Source of the DNA: 2-12-FULL-65-11 sp049679965
Lineage (GTDB): Bacteria; Acidobacteriota; Vicinamibacteria; Vicinamibacterales; CAVVIG01
Assembly: GCA_049679965.1 (NCBI GenBank)
Contig: JBAUGX010000216.1
Location: 1-33,358, forward strand
Reading direction: 5' to 3'
Length of the DNA: 33,358 nucleotides
The notes under the pieces are model-generated. The model saw only the letters and a list, made by a program, of their open reading frames with translations. It was not told where the DNA came from and searched no databases. Positions 16,392 to 23,817 of the stretch are shown here, in pieces; position 1 is the stretch's first letter; every line of letters begins with the position of its first letter. The translations under genes and the position numbers were made by a program.

Positions 16392-16616
16392 ATGGTGAAG
16401 GGATTCACGCACGCGCGTCTCGCCTGCGGCTGCCGCATCACTTTCAGAGAAGGCGTCGAAGGCAGCCCCGTCACGGTGATCGTCGAAGAAAAATCGCCGA
16501 TCTGCATGGTGTCGCAGCACGTACGCGACCTGCCCCTGTTCGACTATCGCGAGGCTCTGCGCCCCTCCACTCGGCTCGGTCCCCCGGAAGAAGGCGAGTT
16601 CGAAGAGGAAAGCTAG
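16392..16616 (+). CDS. Small conserved-type protein of unknown function with ACGC motif
   Basis: The protein has 74 residues and no signal peptide. I do not recognise a named family. Visible features are RLACGCRITFREG near the N-terminus, a beta-strand-like VTVIVEE followed by SPICMVSQHV, and an acidic C-terminal tail. Three Cys (two in ACGC and one in ICMV) could bind zinc or iron, but this is a guess. Its stop codon overlaps the stop of the convergent exonuclease-family gene in a CTAG. It follows the thioredoxin gene by 21 nt but has its own -10-like hexamer. Confidence 0.6.
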   Translation: MVKGFTHARLACGCRITFREGVEGSPVTVIVEEKSPICMVSQHVRDLPLFDYREALRPSTRLGPPEEGEFEEES

Positions 16617-17338
16617 CCCACCCTGATATCTGCCACCAGCGGCAGATGATCGGAGGCCACGAGCGCAAGCGGCGTGCGTGGCAACGAGACGCCGACAATC
16701 TCCACCCGCCCCTCGTAATAAATGTGATCGAGATGTAGCACCGGGAACAGGCCCGGGTACGTCCGCCGGCGCGGAAGGTAATCCTTCAGATCGACGCTGT
16801 TGAGCCGCGCGCTCAGGAGCGTCGTCGCCAGTCCCCGCATCCACTCGTTGAAGTCGCCCAGCACGAGCTTGGGCCCGGCCACGTGCCGATCGGTGACGAT
16901 CGTCGCCAGCCGCGCGGCCTGATGGCGCCGTTCGAGGATCGCCGTTCCCAGATGCACGTTGTAGATGTGGAGAACCCAGCCGTTGACGGCGATGTCGGCG
17001 CGCTGCAGTCGGCGCGGCTCGCACGTCTTCCACGACAGATCGTGCCCGATGTGTTCGGTGATGGGAAAGCGGCTGAGGACGGCGTTGCCGTACTGATGGT
17101 CACGCAGCAGGCGCGCCGGCGCCATGACCCATCCCATGCCGAGCGCGGCGCCGATCGCCTCGGCGTGGCCGCCGCCGCGCGGTCCTGCGCCGACCACTTC
17201 CTGCAGCGCCACCACATCGGCGTCGATGCGGCGCAGCACCGAGGCGATGCGGTCGGGACGCGTGCGTCCGTCCATGCCGCGGCAGCGATGGATGTTGTAG
17301 GTGGCGATCCGAAGCCTCGACGCCTGGCCGTGACTCAC
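16613..17338 (-). CDS. Endonuclease/exonuclease/phosphatase family protein
   Basis: The protein has 241 residues and covers one EEP domain (DNase I/AP-endonuclease/phospholipase-like). Catalytic blocks are all visible: RIATYNIHRCRG (Asn), VVALQEVVG (Glu), YNVHLG (His), LGDFNEW (Asp and Asn), LDHIYY (Asp/His) and ASDHLPLVADI (Asp/His). It should be a Mg-dependent phosphodiesterase acting on DNA, RNA, phosphoinositide-like or nucleotide substrates; the fold does not tell which. No signal peptide is seen. The frame stays open far upstream but overlaps the divergent small gene. GTG 17338 is preferred because it gives a compact family-like N-terminus and lies 7 nt after a TATCAT. Confidence 0.85.
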   Translation of the reverse strand: MSHGQASRLRIATYNIHRCRGMDGRTRPDRIASVLRRIDADVVALQEVVGAGPRGGGHAEAIGAALGMGWVMAPARLLRDHQYGNAVLSRFPITEHIGHDLSWKTCEPRRLQRADIAVNGWVLHIYNVHLGTAILERRHQAARLATIVTDRHVAGPKLVLGDFNEWMRGLATTLLSARLNSVDLKDYLPRRRTYPGLFPVLHLDHIYYEGRVEIVGVSLPRTPLALVASDHLPLVADIRVG

Positions 17339-17345
17339 TCGGGCT

Positions 17346-17351
17346 ATGATA
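17346..17351 (-). promoter_or_regulatory. -10-like TATCAT 7 nt before exonuclease-family start
   Basis: On the minus strand TATCAT is followed by AGCCCGA and then GTG 17338. No SD is present, which fits a leaderless transcript. Confidence 0.45.
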
Positions 17352-17398
17352 GTCCGGCGTCGGCGCCCTGTCGGAGAAGTCACGAAGGGGGAGCGGTC

Positions 17399-17701
17399 AT
17401 GGCAAAGCTGCGGTCCGAAATCGAAGTGACGTGCCCCTGCTGCCAGACAGCCCTCGTCATCGACAGCAACCTGGGGCGCGTCGTGTCGCACAAGGAGCCC
17501 GACCGCGGCAACAAGCCGGAACTCGGCGACGCGCACCGAATCCTCGCGGAAGAAGCCGCGCGGCGCGAGGCGGCCTTTGAGCAGTCGGTCAATTCCGAGA
17601 AGACCCGTGGCGATGCCCTGTCGCGCCGGTTTGAAGAGGCCCTTCGCCAGGCGCGGAAGGAACCCATCACCAAGCCCACCCGGGACTTCGACCTCGACTA
17701 G
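17399..17701 (+). CDS. Small CPCC-motif protein, unknown function
   Basis: The protein has 100 residues. The N-terminus IEVTCPCCQTALVID looks like half of a zinc ribbon: two Cys pairs would be needed for a full site and only one CPCC is present, so it might dimerise. The rest is highly charged and helical, probably coiled-coil (HRILAEEAARREAAFEQS and following), with a basic then acidic tail. No family name is known to me. ATG 17399 has a strong SD (GGGGGAG). It is divergent from the exonuclease-family gene and its stop shares a CTAG with the convergent next gene. Confidence 0.75.
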   Translation: MAKLRSEIEVTCPCCQTALVIDSNLGRVVSHKEPDRGNKPELGDAHRILAEEAARREAAFEQSVNSEKTRGDALSRRFEEALRQARKEPITKPTRDFDLD

Positions 17702-18369
17702 CGGCCGAATTCCTGCGGCAGCTCCGTCCACCGCTCGCGGCAGCCGTAGAAGAGCGGCTTTCGGTCCGGAAATTGTTTCTTGAATACTCGATAGCGCGCG
17801 CGTAACCGGTCCACGCGCCGATCGGAAGTCGCAATCCGTCGATGCGGGTACTCGAGCAGGACGCGCTCGACCTTCCAGACGTTGGTCTCAGCCAGCCGCC
17901 AGTCGTACGTCCCCATCTGTCGTCCGAGATCGACAAGCGCGTACCCGGTGACCTGTCCGGTGAGGTCGACATACGGATCGACGTAGCTGAGCGCGAGCGC
18001 GCGCGGTGTGGCGAAGACAGGCTTGCGCCCGTGCAGCCCCGGGTCGCGTGACCGCGCCACCGATCCCCATCGGCCTTGGTCGCGGTACGCAAAGATGACG
18101 TGATCGAGTTCGTCGATCGACTCGAAGCTCAACACGAGCGGCGGATAGCCGTGCTGCTCGAGCACGACGGCGGCAAAGAGGGCGGCTTCCAGGCAGTGGG
18201 CGCATCCGTGGCGCACGACGCCGCGGAAGCTCCGCTGCGTGGCGCGTCCGCCCGGCTCGAGGTTGTAGGGCAGGCGGTTGAGGTATCGCTGCACGGCGAG
18301 CGGCGTCCGCAGACGTCGGACGAGTCGCCCCTCGCGCGGAAGAAAATCTCTACCGTCCGGCTTGCGCAA
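17698..18369 (-). CDS. Transglutaminase-like cysteine protein, conserved unknown
   Basis: The protein has about 223 residues from TTG 18369. A block RHGCAHCLEAALFAAVVLEQ gives a possible catalytic Cys at the start of a helix; DHVIFAYRDQGRWGSVARS could give the His, with the Asp in the following strands (RDPGLHGR or DPYVD). This order matches the transglutaminase/papain-like core, but the assignment is from pattern only. No signal peptide is seen. The C-terminus is basic with many Arg and aromatic residues. The start is uncertain: the TTG overlaps the SCO gene by 20 nt, and downstream starts (a GTG in LAVQRY) would lose conserved-looking sequence. Probably co-transcribed with and coupled to the SCO gene. 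Confidence 0.7.
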   Translation of the reverse strand: MRKPDGRDFLPREGRLVRRLRTPLAVQRYLNRLPYNLEPGGRATQRSFRGVVRHGCAHCLEAALFAAVVLEQHGYPPLVLSFESIDELDHVIFAYRDQGRWGSVARSRDPGLHGRKPVFATPRALALSYVDPYVDLTGQVTGYALVDLGRQMGTYDWRLAETNVWKVERVLLEYPHRRIATSDRRVDRLRARYRVFKKQFPDRKPLFYGCRERWTELPQEFGR

Positions 18370-19210
18370 CGGTCTTGAGGTCGGCCACGACCTGGGCGGG
18401 CGTCCACTCATTGCCGGTGTACATCTTGACAAGCTTGCCCTCGGCGTCAACGATGACCGTCCGCAGGTTGTGGGTGATGTTGAGCGGGTCGTCGAGCGCT
18501 CGCGAGACGGACAGCCCGAATCGAGACCCGAACTGATCGATGTCGTCGCGGTCACCCGTCAGGAACGTCCAGCGTGACGGATCGGCCTTGAGCTCGCCCG
18601 CGTGCTTCTTCAGCACGGGCGGCGTGTCGGCCAGCGGGTCGATGCTGACGCTCAGGAGATGGACCTTCCTCAGGGACGGGTCGGTCTTGGCGGCCTGCTG
18701 AACCGACACAAAATGGCGATCCATCAGCGGGCAGAAGTCTGGCAGCGGACACTGCGTGTAGATGAACGTGATGGCGAGGATCGATCCTTTGAACGAACTG
18801 AACGTTCGCTTCTGGCCGTCCTGGTCCAGGAAGGACCCATCCGGCACCACCTCGCCTGGCCTGAGCAGCTCGAAGCCAGAGGAGGCGGACGGCACGGGAG
18901 CCTTCTCGAGCGGCGCCGCGCCAACTCTCTTGACATCGATCAAATAGGCATCGTTCGACACCACCACCAGCGTCGCCTCGATGAGGTCGCCCGGGGCGAT
19001 GCTGTCGGGCCATCGCTCCCTCACCTTGTACGGCATCGTCATCGCCGGCATGAAGTCTTTGATCTCGTCGTGCTTGACGACGGCCTGCTGGCGATCCGAT
19101 GCGATCGAGAGGATTTGGCCCTTGAGCGCAAACGTGCGCTCCCTGGACGACGAGCCGCAGCCGGCTGCGGCGACGGCGAGGCAGACGCATAAAATAGTAG
19201 GGGCGCGCAT
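18350..19210 (-). CDS. SCO1/SenC family lipoprotein with N-terminal CusF-like copper domain
   Basis: The protein has 286 residues. A lipoprotein signal peptide ends at the lipobox AAAGC (Cys about 17). A CusF-like copper-binding domain follows (about 25-90, with the Met-rich block FMPAMTMPYK). The SCO domain (about 115-285) has the redox/copper motif CPLPDFCP and the distal His in NITHNLRT. SCO proteins deliver copper to the CuA site of cytochrome oxidase or act as thiol reductases. The usual C-x3-C is here C-x5-C. Met-rich plus SCO domains suggest that copper is handed over within one chain, an inference. ATG 19210 lies 7 nt after TAAACT and has no SD. Confidence 0.88.
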   Translation of the reverse strand: MRAPTILCVCLAVAAAGCGSSSRERTFALKGQILSIASDRQQAVVKHDEIKDFMPAMTMPYKVRERWPDSIAPGDLIEATLVVVSNDAYLIDVKRVGAAPLEKAPVPSASSGFELLRPGEVVPDGSFLDQDGQKRTFSSFKGSILAITFIYTQCPLPDFCPLMDRHFVSVQQAAKTDPSLRKVHLLSVSIDPLADTPPVLKKHAGELKADPSRWTFLTGDRDDIDQFGSRFGLSVSRALDDPLNITHNLRTVIVDAEGKLVKMYTGNEWTPAQVVADLKTVAQAGR

Positions 19211-19217
19211 GCCAGAT

Positions 19218-19223
19218 AGTTTA
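19218..19223 (-). promoter_or_regulatory. -10-like TAAACT 7 nt before SCO gene start
   Basis: On the minus strand TAAACT is followed by ATCTGGC and ATG 19210. A plus-strand TACAGT (19222-19227) overlaps it and could serve the divergent DUF72 gene. Confidence 0.45.
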
Positions 19224-19225
19224 CA

Positions 19226-19246
19226 GTGACCCACGACCAACGACCA
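19226..19246 (+). repeat. Short heptad repeat in 5' UTR of DUF72 gene
   Basis: Two exact copies of ACGACCA (19233-19239, 19240-19246) follow a related GTGACCC (19226-19232). The last base is the A of the DUF72 start codon. Confidence 0.55.
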
Positions 19247-19950
19247 TGGTTTGGATCGGCACGTCCGGCTACAACTACCCCGAATGGAAGGGCAGTTTCT
19301 ATCCTGCTGATCTGCCGGCGGCGAAGATGCTGCCGTACTACGCGGCGCGATTTCCCACCGTTGAGATCAACTACACGTTCTACCGGATGCCGACCGAGAA
19401 GCTGGTCGCCGGCTGGGCCGGGCAGACGCCCTCGCCCTTCAAGCTCACGCTCAAGGCGCCGCGGCGCATCACGCACGACAGCCGGCTGAAGGACTGCGCT
19501 CCACTCGTGCGATCGTTCTGTCAGGTGGCCAGCACGCTCGGCGACAAACTCGGCGTGCTCCTGTTCCAGCTCCCGCCCCATGTGAAGAAGGATCTGGCGG
19601 TGTTCGATACGTTTCTCGGCTGGCTGCCGCCCGGCGTGCGTGCCGCGTTCGAATTCAGGCACGCGTCATGGCTGGACGACGAGGTGTACGAGCGGTTGGC
19701 GGGCCGGCAGCTCGCGTTGTGCGTGGCGGACAGCGAGAAGATGTCGACCCCGGTGCGGATCACCGCCGACTACGCGTACTTCAGACTGCGAGACGAAGGC
19801 TACACGGAGAGTGATATCTCGCGCTGGGCCGACACGATCGCGCGCGAGACCGCCGTGTGCCGCGATGTGTTCGTGTACTTCAAACACGAGGATGAGGGAA
19901 AGGGCCCGGAGTTCGCGAAGTTGCTCATGCAGCGCCTACCGCACCCGTGA
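19246..19950 (+). CDS. DUF72 (YecE-like) TIM-barrel protein
   Basis: The protein has 234 residues and covers the DUF72 family. The signature N-terminus WIGTSGYNYPEWKG is followed by FYP, FPTVEINYTFYRMP, then FKLTLKAPRRITH, LLFQLPPH, AFEFRHASW and YAYFRLRDEGY, the order expected of the family. The fold is a TIM barrel related to endonuclease IV-like proteins, but the reaction is not known. No signal peptide is seen. ATG 19246 lies directly after heptad repeats with no SD. The 3' end overlaps the convergent hydrolase gene by 26 nt. Confidence 0.92.
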   Translation: MVWIGTSGYNYPEWKGSFYPADLPAAKMLPYYAARFPTVEINYTFYRMPTEKLVAGWAGQTPSPFKLTLKAPRRITHDSRLKDCAPLVRSFCQVASTLGDKLGVLLFQLPPHVKKDLAVFDTFLGWLPPGVRAAFEFRHASWLDDEVYERLAGRQLALCVADSEKMSTPVRITADYAYFRLRDEGYTESDISRWADTIARETAVCRDVFVYFKHEDEGKGPEFAKLLMQRLPHP

Positions 19951-20917
19951 TGAACTCGACCACCTGATTCTCCGCCCAATAGCCGTCGTCTGCGCCAGAG
20001 GCGGGGCCCACAAAGCCGCAGTGACCGCCGTGTTCGCACAGGCGCAAGTCGACGCGGGGGTTGCCCGTGACCGTAGCGTGGCGAAACGGCTGCGATGGCA
20101 CGAATGGATCGTCCTCGGCCGTGATCACCAGCGTCGGCAGCGCCACCCGATCGATCACGCGCATGGCGCTGGCGCGGCGGTAGTAGTCCTCGGCGCCCCG
20201 AAAGCCGAAGTGGGGGGCCGTGTAGGCGTCGTCAAACTCGCGAACCGTCCGGATCGCCTTCAGTCTCGCCAGGTCGAATGTGCCGGGTCGAAGCCGATCC
20301 TTCCGGCGCAGCCGGCGCTTGAGGTCGCGGACAAAATTCCATTGGTACAGACGATTGCCCGGCCGTTCCAGTGCCCGGACGCACTCCCCGACTTCGATGA
20401 TGGGCGACACGGCGGCGATCGCCAGCAGCGCTGGCGGGGCGTGGCGGCCGTACTCGCCGGCGAGCTTCAGCGCCAGGTTGCCGCCCAGCGAGTATCCGGC
20501 GACGGCGATCGCGGGCAGTCCGTCGACCTCAGTCAATTCGTGTACGACGTGGGCCACGTCGGCCGTCAGTCCGGAATGAAACAGCCCCACCGACAGATGC
20601 TCGGTGTCGCCACAGTTGCGCTGATTGAGACGCACGACGTTGAAGCCGCCGAGGAAGGCTTTGGTCGCGAGTCCCTTCATGTAGTGCGCGCCGCTCGAGG
20701 CGTTCAAACCGTGCAAGACGACGAGGGTCGGATGGTCCGGCGCGTGCGACTGCCAGTGACATTCCGCGACGATCCGCGATTCGGCGTCGACGTCGAAATA
20801 GCGACGCGTCGGCGCCGGCAGCTGGGGAAAGTATCGCGGGTTGCCCCAGCTGTAGATGGTCATCGTGTGGCCGTTTGCGAGAGAGGGCCTGGGGACGAAG
20901 GTCGGGAAGCAGTCCAT
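19925..20917 (-). CDS. Alpha/beta hydrolase, YheT family
   Basis: The protein has 330 residues. It has the alpha/beta-hydrolase core with an oxyanion-type LVVLHGLNASS, the nucleophile elbow GYSLGGN (Ser), an acid in ITAEDDPFVP (Asp) and the catalytic His in CEHGGHCGF. The N-terminus PTFVPRPSLANGHTMTIY and the NQRNCGDTEHL block are typical of YheT/ABHD1-3-type hydrolases, which act on esters or lipids; the physiological substrate is unknown. It appears cytoplasmic. It follows the DinB gene on the same strand after 18 nt, so the two are probably one operon. Confidence 0.9.
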   Translation of the reverse strand: MDCFPTFVPRPSLANGHTMTIYSWGNPRYFPQLPAPTRRYFDVDAESRIVAECHWQSHAPDHPTLVVLHGLNASSGAHYMKGLATKAFLGGFNVVRLNQRNCGDTEHLSVGLFHSGLTADVAHVVHELTEVDGLPAIAVAGYSLGGNLALKLAGEYGRHAPPALLAIAAVSPIIEVGECVRALERPGNRLYQWNFVRDLKRRLRRKDRLRPGTFDLARLKAIRTVREFDDAYTAPHFGFRGAEDYYRRASAMRVIDRVALPTLVITAEDDPFVPSQPFRHATVTGNPRVDLRLCEHGGHCGFVGPASGADDGYWAENQVVEFITGAVGAA

Positions 20918-20935
20918 GCCGGGGGCGTCGGTACG

Positions 20936-21427
20936 CTATCCTTCGTCGGCCGAGGGGCCGTAAATCGCTGGCACCGGGACGTTCGTCAGGCGCAGGTAGA
21001 CGCTGAGCTGCCCACGGTGATGAATCATGTGGTTGAGGATGAAGCTGCGAAAGGCGGCCACGCGCGGCAGCGAGAACAGTTCCTGCCCATGGCGCTTGAG
21101 CGACCAGCGCGCGGCGTACTCTGCGTCGCTCTTGTCCATCCACGCGCGCGCCTGCCGGACCGCCGCATCGAATTCTTCGAGAACGGCCAAGCGCGACGTC
21201 TTCGGCGCGGGGTTGGGCGGCGCGTCGGCAAAATCGAATGACGAGGTGTTCAGGATTGTGCCGGCCCATTGGGGGATACTGCTCAAGTGGGTCGACAGGT
21301 CGGCGAGCGACATCGATTTGTCGTGCGGCTTCCAGGACAATTTGTCTTCAGGAATACGCTCGAGCAGCCTGCGCGTCGTGCCCATCTCGTGATCGTATTC
21401 CGCCAGCAGCCCGTCCTTGATCGCCAT
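20936..21427 (-). CDS. DinB-family metal-binding four-helix-bundle protein
   Basis: The protein has 163 residues. DinB/DUF664-type helices are visible: LAEYDHEMGTTRRLLERIPE (His in helix 1), the hallmark MSLADLSTHLSSIPQW with a His, and FILNHMIHHRGQLSVYLR, whose HxxxH-like pair completes a three-His metal site. Relatives include thiol-dependent transferases (bacillithiol, mycothiol) and putative hydrolases; the role here is unknown. The reading frame continues upstream, but ATG 21427 gives the normal family N-terminus MAIKDGLLAEYDHEM and lies 7 nt after TACACT with no SD. Its start codon overlaps that of the divergent acylase. Confidence 0.88.
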   Translation of the reverse strand: MAIKDGLLAEYDHEMGTTRRLLERIPEDKLSWKPHDKSMSLADLSTHLSSIPQWAGTILNTSSFDFADAPPNPAPKTSRLAVLEEFDAAVRQARAWMDKSDAEYAARWSLKRHGQELFSLPRVAAFRSFILNHMIHHRGQLSVYLRLTNVPVPAIYGPSADEG

Positions 21428-23786
21428 GCGATGTAGTGTACTTGTCGGGAGGCGGGGCACGAAGTGGTTGATAGCAGCCAGCGCCACTGCGGCTGTCATA
21501 GCCTGTGGCCGCGAGGCGCCGGCGCCGACGCCTCCGCCGGCCTCGCCGCCGGTCTCGGGCATGTTGGCCGTTGACGGTCTGTCCGCGCCGGTGAGCGTCG
21601 TGCGCGACCGCTTCGGCGTGCCACACATCACGGCCGCCACGGCCGATGATCTGTTTCTCGCGCAGGGGTTCGTCCAGGCCGGCGACCGCCTGTTCCAGAT
21701 GGACCTCTGGCGCCGATCCGTCCAGGGCCGGCTTGCGGAAGTCTTCGGGGTGAACTTCGTCGGCCGCGATGCGGCGACCCGCCGAATGCAGTATCACGGC
21801 GACCTCGACGCCGAGTGGGCGAGCTACGGCCCCGACACCAGAGCGATTGCGACCGCGTTCGTGCGTGGCATCAACGCCTGGGTCGCGGTCGCGCGGGAGC
21901 GTCCGCCACAGGAATTCGTCCTGGCCGGCTGGCTCCCGGACTTCTGGCGCCCCGAGGACCTGTTGAATCGGACTGACGCCTTTACGTCGAGCGACGAGGC
22001 GCTGCGGGAGGTGCTCCGGGCGCGCCTGGTCGCCGCGCTCGGCCTGGCCCGGGCCGGCGAGCTGCTGGCTGCCGGGACCGCAGCCATCGTGCCCGCGGGT
22101 CTCGATCCGGCGGTGGTCACCTACGCCGTCGGCGATGTGCTGCGCAGTGTCGGGACGGCGCCGTTCTTCGTCGGGCTCGAAGCGCCTGTCGCCGCGGTCC
22201 GCCTTCAGCCGGACCTTGTCGGCAGTAACGCCTGGGCGGTGGCGGCCAGCCGCTCGGCGACGGGCGCGCCGCTCGTCGCCACCGATCCGCATCGGCCGCT
22301 GGGGAATCCGTCGCTTCGCTATCTCGTCCACCTCACCGCGCCCGGCTGGAATGTCATCGGCGCCACGGCTCCCTGGCTGCCCGGCGTCGTCATCGGCCAC
22401 AACGAGCGCGTGGCCTGGGGCATGGCATCGTTTCCCGCCGACGTTCAGGACGTGTACGTTGAGCGCCTCAATCCGGCCAATCGCCATCAGGTTGAGGATC
22501 GCGGCCAGTGGACGAACACCACCGTGGTCCTGGAATCGCTGTGGCTCAAGGGCCGCAAGGTGCCCATCGCCATCGAGCGCGAATATACGCCGCACGGCGT
22601 GATGTTCGCCATCGACAGCGAGAAGAATCTTGCGTTCACCGTCCGGTGGAGCGGCGCGGAGCCCGGCGGGGCAGGTGAGTTGGCGAGTCTCGCGCTCGAT
22701 CGCGCCGCCTCGGCCGCCGAGTTCCGAGAGGCGCTCGGTCGCTGGACCATGCCGCCTGCCGAATTCGTCTATGCCGACCGCGATGGCCAGATCGGTTCGC
22801 AGGTCGCCGCGCGAGTCCCCATCCGCAGCGGCTGGACCGGGACGCTGCCGGCGCCGAGCTGGACCGGCGCCTTCGAGTGGAAGGGCTGGCGCACGCTCGA
22901 CGAGCTGCCCAAGGACACTCGTCCGGGTGGAGGCTACGTCGCATTGGCCAATCGCAGCCTCGCGCGCTCGGGGCGGCTCCGCGATGTCTTTGCGGCCAGA
23001 CGGACGTTCACGCTCGATGATCTCAAGAATCTTCAGCACGACGTTCTCTCCTGGACCGCTGAGCGCCTTGTTCCGCTCGCCGCTCGTATCCGGGTCGATC
23101 GCGAGGACGTCATGCGCGCGCGCCAGCAGCTGCTGGCCTGGGATCGGAAAGTCACAGGCGATTCAGTGGCTGCCGCCATCTACGTGACGTGGGAGCGCGC
23201 GATCCGGCGGATGATGGCCGAGCAGCGGCTCGAACGGGAACTGGCGACCGAGTTCGTCGCCCGCAACGGCGACGTCTTCGTGCCGGCTCTGACCAGTCCG
23301 TCGCGCCGCTGGTTCGACGGCGACGTGATCCAATCGCGCGACGCGCTCCTCGCACGCGCCCTGACTGCGGCCGTCGACGAGCTTCGTGTGCAAGGCGGTT
23401 CGGTGGAGGCGGGCTGGACGTGGGGCAGGCTCCACACGACGACCTTCAGCCATCCGCTGGCGATCACCGACGCGGCCAGGCGCCTGTTCGCCATCGGTCC
23501 GTTCGGCAGAGCCGGGTACGGCGACACACTCATGTCGACAGCCGGTCCCCAGTTCGAAGCGACGACCGGCGCGTCGTTCAGTGCGATCTTCGACGTCGGA
23601 GATTGGGATCGATCGGTGGCCCAGAACGCGCCCGGACAGTCTGGGTCGCCGGCCAGCCCGCACTTCGGCGATCTCGCGAAGCTGTGGGCGGCGGGTGAGT
23701 ACTTCCCCTTACCGTTTAGCGACGCGGCCGTCCAGGCGCAGGCCGAGTCGACGCTGACGCTCGTGCCTCGACAGAGTCAGAAGTGA
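21426..23786 (+). CDS. Penicillin acylase family Ntn hydrolase, lipoprotein
   Basis: The protein has 786 residues. The signal peptide has a lipobox ending at Cys 27 (TAAVIAC). The family order is present: alpha chain with VSVVRDRFGVPHITA and FVQAGDRLFQMDLWRR, then the autocleavage site VGSNAWAVAASRSATG, where Ser 267 would become the N-terminal nucleophile of the beta chain, followed by LVATDPHRPLGNPS. Later WTWGRLHTTTFSHP and a final GPQFEA-type block match the family. It should hydrolyse amide bonds of acylated compounds such as acyl-homoserine lactones or beta-lactam side chains. It is probably membrane-anchored in the periplasm. ATG 21426 has no SD; TTG 21417 is the only upstream option. 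Confidence 0.9.
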   Translation: MRCSVLVGRRGTKWLIAASATAAVIACGREAPAPTPPPASPPVSGMLAVDGLSAPVSVVRDRFGVPHITAATADDLFLAQGFVQAGDRLFQMDLWRRSVQGRLAEVFGVNFVGRDAATRRMQYHGDLDAEWASYGPDTRAIATAFVRGINAWVAVARERPPQEFVLAGWLPDFWRPEDLLNRTDAFTSSDEALREVLRARLVAALGLARAGELLAAGTAAIVPAGLDPAVVTYAVGDVLRSVGTAPFFVGLEAPVAAVRLQPDLVGSNAWAVAASRSATGAPLVATDPHRPLGNPSLRYLVHLTAPGWNVIGATAPWLPGVVIGHNERVAWGMASFPADVQDVYVERLNPANRHQVEDRGQWTNTTVVLESLWLKGRKVPIAIEREYTPHGVMFAIDSEKNLAFTVRWSGAEPGGAGELASLALDRAASAAEFREALGRWTMPPAEFVYADRDGQIGSQVAARVPIRSGWTGTLPAPSWTGAFEWKGWRTLDELPKDTRPGGGYVALANRSLARSGRLRDVFAARRTFTLDDLKNLQHDVLSWTAERLVPLAARIRVDREDVMRARQQLLAWDRKVTGDSVAAAIYVTWERAIRRMMAEQRLERELATEFVARNGDVFVPALTSPSRRWFDGDVIQSRDALLARALTAAVDELRVQGGSVEAGWTWGRLHTTTFSHPLAITDAARRLFAIGPFGRAGYGDTLMSTAGPQFEATTGASFSAIFDVGDWDRSVAQNAPGQSGSPASPHFGDLAKLWAAGEYFPLPFSDAAVQAQAESTLTLVPRQSQK
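21435..21440 (-). promoter_or_regulatory. -10-like TACACT 7 nt before DinB start
   Basis: On the minus strand TACACT is followed by ACATCGC and ATG 21427, without SD. It lies inside the coding sequence of the divergent acylase. Confidence 0.4.
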
Positions 23787-23817
23787 AAGCTCGACCCAGA
23801 TCGGCGGACTGCGGACA

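Noticed and set aside
21348..23039. 563-codon minus-strand open frame across the acylase
   Set aside because: It only covers the antisense of the acylase and DinB genes and shows no motifs.
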